Shown here: positions 14,728 through 23,900 of the stretch, in pieces
How the letters are laid out: every line of letters begins with the position of its first letter
Position numbering within the stretch: position 1 is the first letter of the stretch
Assembly: GCA_016206175.1 (NCBI GenBank)
Contig: JACQSB010000023.1
Span: 1-34,161, forward strand
Direction: 5' to 3'
From: Candidatus Uhrbacteria bacterium
Lineage (GTDB): Bacteria; Patescibacteriota; Patescibacteriia; JACQRZ01
Length of the DNA: 34,161 nt
The notes under the pieces: model-generated
The model's input: only the letters and a program-made list of their open reading frames with translations
The model's database searches: none
Told to the model about the DNA's origin: nothing
Made by a program: the position numbers and the translations under genes

Positions 14728-17700
14728 TTAGAACCTATCCTGACCCCAGCGAAACCTGCGCCACAGCGAGTTATCTTCCATTGCATTTTGCATTGCTTCT
14801 CTGAATTTCTTTTTTGCTTCACCCTTCAAGTCTTTTTTAATTTGATTTATTCTCTCTTGGTCTATTTGTATTGATCCAACATTATCTTCCGTAATACCAA
14901 TTTCGGCAGCAATGGTTGGATTTGATTCTAGCAGTACTTCAGCAAATACAGGTTTTTCAAGCGTGGCAATAACACCCTCTGAAATATTACCCATATTCGC
15001 CTTACCTCTGTCGGCAAGTGCCGTCGACATATTACGGAGGGCGGCTGCCACTTGAGTAGCCATCGGATTGCCTCCCTCTGCCGGAGAGATTGTTGGATCA
15101 AGCATTTTGGTAATTATCTCCATCACTTCGCTGTCTTTATGAGACATCATTGCGTTATGCATGGTCAAAGCAAAATACGGAGCAATATCGTCATCCTTCA
15201 TAGCTTCTTCTAAAGCAGCTTTATTAAAAGCTATTTCCGCATCAGTACCTTGAAATTTTCCATCACTGCTGATATTTAAAAATTCCGGATTATCAATATA
15301 ACCACGCGTTAATCCGATAGTTTTCATCATATGTATGAAATCCTTCATCTCTGGCTTTGATGCGTCGAAATCATTTCCCAAACTTTCTCTCATTCTCTTT
15401 GTTTCTTTCATGGCTTCATATTGCATGCGATTTTCCACAACAGGATCACCTTTCATTTGCGAAAGATACTTTGCAGAAACATTATTCCCGAGGCGCTCAC
15501 CAAGATGATTGATTGCGCGTAATAATTCTCCATTGATGGCATCAGCTCGGGATAGATCTTTCAGATTCACACGGTTCTTCTCCAGAAGAAGCGCCAATTG
15601 CGGAGCAGTCATGCCGTATGCCACCGAGGGATATTTGTTGAATACATCATAATCAAATGCTTCCATGGCAGCGGACCGCGCACCGCGTTCGGCAAACTGC
15701 CGTCGTGCGACTCCCACTTCTTCAGCTGTGTAGAGATTTCGCTTAATCATTTCGCGCTGCGCTCCCATCTGCTCCAACTTGGAATAGCCTTTCACTGCTC
15801 CGTTTGCTATCGCTTTCACAACTTCATCTCGAAGGCCGCCGAAATGTTTTTGAGATGCTTGGATCGCTTCCATCTGAATATCATCAACTTCGCGCATAAG
15901 GCGCCTCCCAAATCCGTTCATCGAGTCTGCCATGTCCGGAGCAAACGGCGCCATCATGCCTAATCCTGCAGCCCATGGCGCTATTGGCGCTCCGGCAAAC
16001 GCGAGCAGACCAGCAGAAAGCCCCTTTGTTACCCCGAGAACAATGTCTGGGGCAGCGGAAAGCGCCCTCCATCCAACTTGTTGGAGTTCCTTTCCTTGCG
16101 CTGCCAATTTGTATTTATCCGATTCTTTATCAAATTCGAGCGCTTTGTGCCTGTATTCTTCTGCTCTACGTTTTCTTTCCTCTGGGTCAGTAATAGCCTT
16201 ATCATCATCGAGTTCAGAGATGAGTGTTTTCACGTATTCTATAGATTTTTCGCGTCTCGCCTTTTCAGCTGGCGACTCATCTTCCGGCTCTTCTTCGAGT
16301 TTTTCGAGTTGCTCTTTCAGAAGATGTTGTTTTGCCTCGATATCTTCTTTTTTCATCAATACGCGACGCGCTCGTTCGCGATTATTTTCCGCTTTTTGAG
16401 ATGCTTCACCTGCTTTGTTTTTTTCTTCCTGAACATCGCCCATGATTCGGTCGAGCTTCTCGCCGATTACTTGCTTCGGTTTCGTATAAATTTTATCCCA
16501 TGACTTTCGAATAAAATCTGCGGCTGGCTTTGTTCTTTCCGACGTCATAAAAGTGCGCCATGCCGCATCTTTCAGCGCACCTCCGGCGGCTGCGATCATG
16601 GCAGGAGGCTTTGCAAGCAACATAAGATCTTGCTTTGCCTTCTCCGACCGCTCGTGTTCGCGCATTTTCGAATACGCGCTCCATCGATCGCGCGCCCAGC
16701 GCATGGGAGAAGGACCTTTCTTGCCTGCAACATAATCCTTTGCTCCCTGCACGACGGAACCTGCCATCTTGCCGCCTTCCACGCCGAGCTGCTGGGCTAC
16801 TGCCATACTGCCGAGAAGCATCACAATGCCCAAGAAAAAGCCAAGCGTGGTCTGTGGCGTGCCGATCGCCGTTCCCAGCTTGTTTGGTATCGGCGTAGTG
16901 GCAGTTGGGCTGACGGAGCTGATGGTGCGACCGATCTGCGGCGCGTTATTCGCACCCGCGCCACTGCTTGACGCCAATGTCGTAAAAGAAAGCCATAGGA
17001 AAAACAGCATGATCGGCCCCACGATCAGATAGTTGACAAACTGATCCCACCATTTCTTCGCGTATCCTTTATCGTCCGGCAGTGCGGAAAGGAAAAATGC
17101 CGCTGGCGAGAGCACGACGAGAAACCAAAGCGCCACGATGCGGAATATCAGGATAAACAGCATCACCACAACCACGATAAGGGCAATCACGGTAAACGCG
17201 AGGAGAATGACAAGCGATAAAAGGGTTTCCCACACTCCGACCGCGGACGTTCCTGGCTGGGCGACGTAATTTTGGAACTCATGCAATCCGGTGATCGCCA
17301 AAAAATTACCGCCGGCGGTATTTTCTATCGCGCCGGTAAAGGTGAGCATCACGACATTGGCAAAATCAATAAATATGCCCGCGATGGTTTTTGAAAAATT
17401 AATCATGATCGCCGCGATGATAAACTTCGGCAGCGTTTTTGAATAATGGTATTTTTCCTGCTGGAGGATCGTGCCCACGGCAATGGCAAGCAGGACGATC
17501 ACGAAAAACATATTCATCACATCACGCACGATCTCCCACCCGCGCGTCACCGGAATAGAGTCGATAAAACCGGTGTAACGGGAGACATCGATGATGAGAT
17601 ATACCACATTGATGAATAACCCGTTGAGGGCATCGATAACCATGCTCAATATCCATCCGAGACCGGAAAGCATCTGGTCTCTCGCGATGAAAGCGGCAAG

Positions 17701-17865
17701 TGCTCCGCCTGCTGCCGCTCCTAATCCGATAAGCAGCGGAATCGCCGCCTCTGCCGGACGTGGCGCAAACAATACCCCTGCCACAATAAACAGTAGCGCA
17801 ACGGCAATCGCGCCTGTGCGCCACCGCCACTGCGTGCGGAGATATGTTGTGATCAGAGTGAGCAT
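14728..17865 (-). CDS. VirB6/TrbL-like polytopic membrane protein with long cytoplasmic tail
   Basis: The 1045 residues begin with a signal-anchor-like helix (18-35, ending PAEAA). Further hydrophobic segments lie at about 42-60, 68-92, 116-134, 147-176, 212-240, 243-262, 276-297 and 338-360. The pattern and motifs such as WFLVVLSPAAFFLSALPDDKGYAKKWWDQFVNY resemble the VirB6/TrbL channel subunit of type IV systems. Beyond residue 365 is a very long charged region. It includes a likely coiled coil (about 470-600, rich in Glu/Lys) and a short hydrophobic, Ala/Gly-rich stretch near 600-640 that might re-enter the membrane. This tail is far larger than in classical VirB6. The gene starts 62 bp after the giant gene, next to a run of eight C on its coding strand. 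Confidence 0.85.
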   Translation of the reverse strand: MLTLITTYLRTQWRWRTGAIAVALLFIVAGVLFAPRPAEAAIPLLIGLGAAAGGALAAFIARDQMLSGLGWILSMVIDALNGLFINVVYLIIDVSRYTGFIDSIPVTRGWEIVRDVMNMFFVIVLLAIAVGTILQQEKYHYSKTLPKFIIAAIMINFSKTIAGIFIDFANVVMLTFTGAIENTAGGNFLAITGLHEFQNYVAQPGTSAVGVWETLLSLVILLAFTVIALIVVVVMLFILIFRIVALWFLVVLSPAAFFLSALPDDKGYAKKWWDQFVNYLIVGPIMLFFLWLSFTTLASSSGAGANNAPQIGRTISSVSPTATTPIPNKLGTAIGTPQTTLGFFLGIVMLLGSMAVAQQLGVEGGKMAGSVVQGAKDYVAGKKGPSPMRWARDRWSAYSKMREHERSEKAKQDLMLLAKPPAMIAAAGGALKDAAWRTFMTSERTKPAADFIRKSWDKIYTKPKQVIGEKLDRIMGDVQEEKNKAGEASQKAENNRERARRVLMKKEDIEAKQHLLKEQLEKLEEEPEDESPAEKARREKSIEYVKTLISELDDDKAITDPEERKRRAEEYRHKALEFDKESDKYKLAAQGKELQQVGWRALSAAPDIVLGVTKGLSAGLLAFAGAPIAPWAAGLGMMAPFAPDMADSMNGFGRRLMREVDDIQMEAIQASQKHFGGLRDEVVKAIANGAVKGYSKLEQMGAQREMIKRNLYTAEEVGVARRQFAERGARSAAMEAFDYDVFNKYPSVAYGMTAPQLALLLEKNRVNLKDLSRADAINGELLRAINHLGERLGNNVSAKYLSQMKGDPVVENRMQYEAMKETKRMRESLGNDFDASKPEMKDFIHMMKTIGLTRGYIDNPEFLNISSDGKFQGTDAEIAFNKAALEEAMKDDDIAPYFALTMHNAMMSHKDSEVMEIITKMLDPTISPAEGGNPMATQVAAALRNMSTALADRGKANMGNISEGVIATLEKPVFAEVLLESNPTIAAEIGITEDNVGSIQIDQERINQIKKDLKGEAKKKFREAMQNAMEDNSLWRRFRWGQDRF

Positions 17866-17873
17866 GGGGGGGG
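17866..17873 (-). repeat. C8 homopolymer abutting the VirB6-like start codon
   Basis: On the coding strand eight C directly precede the ATG, where a Shine-Dalgarno would lie. Such runs slip easily. Here slippage would alter spacing in the leader rather than the reading frame. Confidence 0.7.
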
Positions 17874-17927
17874 TGATTTTATTGTGCCGCGTCCGTGTGT
17901 CTTGACATGGGAGGATTGCATGTTAGG

Positions 17928-20900
17928 TCAAAAAGGACAGCGGATAGCGCCGCTGCTAATGGCGTTGTCATCGACGCCGGTATGCGCAGCGCCGCTGCCA
18001 AACGAACAGTTGCCTTTTACGGTTGGTGGCCATTTTGTTGAGTCTATGTCCGTGGCTGTGTAGTCAGCGCCGCGTTTCACCTCAAAACTCGGTATCGCAA
18101 GATCGCCATTCGCTTGCTTTACAATCTTTCCGCACACAGCGGATTTTGCTTCCCAGTTATCCATTGCATAGATACAGATCGTCTTGCCTACCGGAGTATC
18201 GCGGTACATATGGCCAAGGCCAAAGGGTTGATTCTCGGGCGCGTTGCTGTAATCTGAAGATCCCTCACGATCACCCTTGCCGGTGCCTTCTATATTACTA
18301 TCTACAATCACACTGCGATTCGATACATAATCGCCCCAATCTACGATAAGTTTGCGTAAGGGAAGTTGGGCATTGCTTGTGGCATCAATGAAAAACTTAA
18401 TGTCGACTTTCTGGTAAATGCCCCTCTTATTGTGGATCAAAGTAAATGTATCTGCGGCATCACGCTTATAGTAGTCTGCTGTTGAGGATGCTGTAGCTCG
18501 ATAAAACGTGGGGCGATTTGCTTGAGCGCCACTTCTGGCATCGGACCACATTGTCTCAAGTGATGATTTATCCGCCGCTGATTCTGCTATCCAATGTCCG
18601 TTATTGGTATTTACATCGTAACTTCGAGTATTTTTGTTATAGACTGTGCTGGTTGCATAGGTCGATCCTCCCCATTCTCGCCATTTTTCATAGATTTTCC
18701 CGAATATTGTAGTCCGAAGGTCAGGGTTGATGGGCGTGATACTGTCCTTTAGCTGTGGGAAGGCGCGAACAAAGCCGGGTGTCGTGATAGTTGTGGGAGC
18801 AGCTGTGACGGCACTCAATGTATCCGCGGTGATCGTATCATTGCTATTACGGACCGCACGGCTTAGATCGCAGCCAGAGACGACGCCGCAGGCAAAATTT
18901 TTAGTGTAATCCAGCGCTTCTGGATATTTATTTAGATAAGTGCCGGCGCTGCCTGTAGGCGTTGTGTACCATGTATCGCCTTCCCATGTCTGTATTTTCG
19001 GCTCGAAGTAAAGCCGGGTGTTTTGTTTGTCAGGAGTGTCGATAAGGTATGTTTTTCCTTCATAAGTGAAGAAACTCCCCGACTGAGATCCTAATTGCCC
19101 TCTTGACTTGAGATAGTGCGCGATAGCTTCACTGTCAGTGCCAGTCGGTCGCACGAGCTCGGAACAATAATCGCCGTAGATATTTTTTCCTTTGTAGAAA
19201 TGGGTTGAGGTATAAGGTTTGAATTTGATCTTGATACTTACAGCGATCGTTTCGGCGTCAGAGCTAGTGGAATCATCGCAATATTTCCACCTCCAACCCT
19301 TTAAACGATTTGTCGTGGTATCTATTTCTGGTCCAATGGCAACAAAATTCTTACCGTCACCGCAGCCGTGACCGAAGAAACTCTCGGCATTCCATGTGGT
19401 TCCGCCGCTACACAACGCATCATTACTCTGTCCTCTCGGACCGCTCACTCTACACCTTCTTCCTTCCCTATTAGCCGGGTTTTCATCAAAATAGAAAGCT
19501 ACAGGACCCTTGACGTTATCCTGCCAATTATAAAGTGTGGTTCCATTTTTCCATACATCGCTTGCAAGACCTGCGCTTTTATTATAGTAAGTACGGTAAT
19601 TATCGTTAGCCGGATCTCCTGAATGCTTATCCCACATCAAAGCTATGAAGTTACTTGTACTGCCGGAGTAAATAGAATTACCGCCGGCCTTTCCCTGTCC
19701 TGTAAAAAAATCTTCAAACTCGTCTCTCCTTGCCCCTTCAATTGTATATTCGATTCCTGATATCGCATCCATGATAAGTCCGTTTCCGTTGAGTTTTTCA
19801 TCGCTATTTAATTCCACAAATCCCTTAACATCTGGGCTATTATTCGTTGTAGCATACAATATGGTACCAGCAGAAACTCCCAAACAAGCAGGGATTAAAC
19901 TTGTACCAACAAGAGGTACAAAAGATAACCCGCATGTAGCGGCGGAGGTTATGCCACCAAATACTATCCAGCCAACGCTTTTTTCAGTAGTTGTGATAAC
20001 TATATTACGACTCGTGGCACTATTCCCTGCATTATCAATAGTTTCAAGTCTACTGCCTGATTTTTTCAATCCCGACGAATTGCGCGTTTGAACATACGTT
20101 TTATCATGGTTCCCGGTGAAGCCAACATCTTCATAGATATAATGCGTTGCAGTTGTCGCAGCTTGAGTATCAAACACGGGCGATATGCCGCCATCTTGTT
20201 TGTTGATGCAGAGATAGATGTTGTTTGCCGTTCCTTCGTATGCTTTGATGTCGGCTCCGACACTCGCCCCCGCGCCGCTGGTGGTTTGCGCCGCGAGCTT
20301 ATCGCTCGGATACCACAGGAGGCACGAATTGCGGTAAGAGTTGTAGGCATAGCTGCCGTCTGCCACTCTATACCCGCCGTGAATGGTTGCGATGGCCGCA
20401 TCTGTTGATGTAGCGAGTTGGTCATTTACTCTATACAAAGTTTTTGGATCTGTGCCCGGCCCTACCCACTGTTGTTTGAATTGCGTAGCAAACTTCGGAT
20501 ACGGCTCAAGGCAGTACCCATACAGGCCGATATTCCATGTATCGCCTTCCGACCCTGCTGATTTATAATTACACGCGTCATTCCACTTGCCCATCTGTTG
20601 TTCGGGCGCGTTGGTTGATGGATACAGGCGGCACGAGTTTGCCACTTTGTAGGGGCCAAGATGTAACTCGTTTTGGAGTTTACTGCTATCTGAATCATCT
20701 ATACTAACGCTACTCCCTACTTGCACTGACCAGTCAAAGAAGCTATCGCGGTGAAGCACGCTCTGCGCTTGCAGGGTCTGTCCGGCAGCGAAGCGCATTG
20801 CCGGCCGCGCGTAGCCGGAAAGCATGCTGAAGTTCAAGTTGAGATCCGCCGTTGTTGCTGCAGAAGTCTGAATGGAAGGCGCGTCAAACGCGGCGACCAA

Positions 20901-23900
20901 CGACGCGGTGTCTTTGGCGCGGCAACCGCCTCCCGGCAACGGATCCCAAAAACAGTCAATGTTTGCGTTGCAGGTATCTTCTACTGTCTGTCGATTGCAA
21001 AAATTATTGAGCTGCACAAAATACGGCGCGTCGGCTTGTTTAAGGCATGTGCCGCCGCCGCAACCGGAATCACCCGTGCATCGTTTGGATGCGTCATTTG
21101 AACACACGCCGACTTCCACGCATCGTGCGCCCGCCGCTGTACCGACCACGCCCCTGCAGTCGGCATCCACGCCACAACCGGAAAGCGGGTTGCTTCCCTC
21201 GCACGCTTTGCGCGCGGAAAACCCGATACTCGCACATCCGCCGAATTCATTAGTGATCAGGCACGGCAGGCGTTGCGTGCATTGCGCGCTGCCGCCACTC
21301 GCTTGTTCTTCGGAGCATACGAGCGGAGTGCTGCACTCGCGGTCGAGCTTGGCTTTGAGAAGCACGTTGGCATCTTTGACATTCGCGCCGTACTGCGGCG
21401 GCGAGGATGTGCTGCTATACATCGAGGTACCATTGTTTGTATCCGCCTGATTGATTGTGATCGCACGCTTTGAGTTGTTGTACGCTTCATAATAATACTT
21501 CGAGTTGTATTTCAGATCCGGCGCGTCTTGATTCGTACTGCGGAACAGTACACAGCCATTTTCCGGATCCAGCTGATTACGGCATTCTTGTGCTCCCGTA
21601 TTTTCCGCTGACTTGACATAGTAATATTTTGTCCTGCACGCAGTGCCCGGTTCTCCTTTCCGCGGATTAAATCGACCGTAGTCTGTGATCAACGTCCCTT
21701 TCAATCCTGTGGGGTCAGAATCGGCGCAGTACTCATTGCCAGCGCCACAGGGACGGCAGTCAGTATCTTCGTACTCGGTACAGCCACTGACTTTGGCGCT
21801 GCACTGCTTGGCGTACGATACCGGACCAGACGTAATCCAATATGCTTTCGCATCCGCATCTTGTAACGGATTAATGGATGGGCTTGTAGTAGCATTAAAA
21901 GCAGGTCCCACCGGCTTATTGGCAGCAGTCACGTTGCCATATTTGTCTTTTTCCAGTTCGCAGCTGATATACGAGTCGCATTTTTCAGTGTAGATAGGCA
22001 CTTTGCCATCGGAGCGCGGATATTTGCCATTGAGTCCTGCGCAATCCGCATCGGTGCGGCAAGAAATATATGGGTAATCAAGCGCATTCATGTAGGTGGC
22101 GTTGAGCAGATTGTCCGATATCTTACCGCATGATTTGTAAAACCATCCGCCACTGCTGCCTTCCGGCCTTACCGGCTGGCCTTTTGCGCCTGCTGGAGTT
22201 GTGTCAAAAAATTGACACACATTTTTACCTGGATCCTTAAAGTATCGTTTTGATGCTGCCGTATCGTATGCTTTGCATCCGACTTCTTCTTGCTTGCAGA
22301 TCCCCGATTGATAGGCATTTGGATCAGTAGAGCTTGCGGCGATCATCTCGGGAGTGATCTTAAAATACAGTGTCTGCCATTGTTCCTTCCTGCTCGTTGT
22401 CGAGTATTGTGACTGGATATCTTCGGTTGTCGTAGCAGTGCTGCCTGATGTGTCTATGCCTTCCTGAATAGCTTTGGGAAAGCCGTACGCCGTACAATTG
22501 TTATTCACAGAATTGCACCGCGCTTTTGGATCGTCGACAAGAGTTAATACGCTTGCAGACAGGGTAAAATTCTTACACCCCACAAACGCGGCAGGGCAGA
22601 CATTTTGAAATCCGTAATACGCCACGCGATTATTATTCCCATCCACATACGGCCGTCCTGTGCGATCATTATAGAATTGGCAGCCAGTCTGATAGATGTC
22701 ATCAGATTCATCGGCCGTGGTGGTGCTGCCGGCGGTACGGCATACGGCTGGGCGCGCTTCTTCAGAAGAAATAGACGTATCGATCGCGTATACCGTCTTG
22801 CCCGATGCTTCTTTTAAATAAATGTTGTCGACATAGACGGCATTATTTACGCCGGAACCAAGGCTGCTTGCGCTTCCTTTGGAAAATACCAGTGAGAGCG
22901 TGGAAGTCGCGGTGGAAAACGTAGGAGAGCTTGTCGCCGTAAAGGTGATATACTGCCAGCCCGACGTGGTAAACGTATGGGTGCCGAGACTCTGGTCTAT
23001 CCCGCCAGCAAGGTCTTTGAGTGTCGCGGTAAGAGTATTTTGTGTCGCGGCACGGGCAGTGAGCGTAAAGGTGTAAGTATAATCGTTCTGTATGGTGACG
23101 CCTTTTTGCGCTTCGTATGAAGTCGGGGTGCCGGATTTTTTCTGCAGGCGCATGCTCCTGCCGCCGACGTTTTCTGACTCCAGCGAAGTGTCTGCCGTAT
23201 AGTCGGTCGTGCCTTCCGGCAGCTGCCAGCCAGCCACGCCCTGCGATTGGTCAAACGCATCGCGCACTACCAACTTATAGTTGCCTGCTTGTGTGGATAT
23301 ATATGTGCGGCATCCTTTGTACTGTGGCGCGCACTGTCTGCTCATGCCGGTGCTGTAAGTATACTCCTGTTGATCTTGCGAGCGGCGGTATTGCGTACAG
23401 TCATCAGTCTGATAGACAAGCTTATCGACAAGACGGTAAGACACGGTGCCATTCGCGGAGATAAATTCACGGCAGGCAGGCGGTCCGGAGGTATTGTAGT
23501 ATTGCTGGGTAAGAATCGCATCATCGCATACGACTGTATTGCCCGCAACCGCAATCGTGCTTGTTCCTGTACAGGTGTAGCCTGCTACGCAGTCCGGCAC
23601 GTTTGTATTGGTACCGTTTGGTTTGAGGGAATACGGCATGGGCTGCCTGCCACCCTGCTCGGAGCCAAAATAACTGTAAAATACCGTGCGCTCATTGGTG
23701 GGTTTTTGTTCACACGAAATTGTGTTGGTAAAATACGTCCGCGCTTCCGCGCCCGTGCGTTCTTGCGCCAGGTTTGTAAATTCTTCACATCCCGAGGCTT
23801 GCGCATTGCAGCTCTGCACTGCGGATGCCTTAAACGCATAAAACGCCGTTGACGCGGTAGGGTTGAAAAGGCTGGGCTGCAACAGATAATTTTCCAGCCC

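Noticed and set aside
23247-23852. Open frame of 201 codons on the plus strand opposite the giant gene
   Set aside because: Its composition is a shadow of the giant gene, with no recognisable domain; the minus-strand frame is continuous over 8.8 kb.
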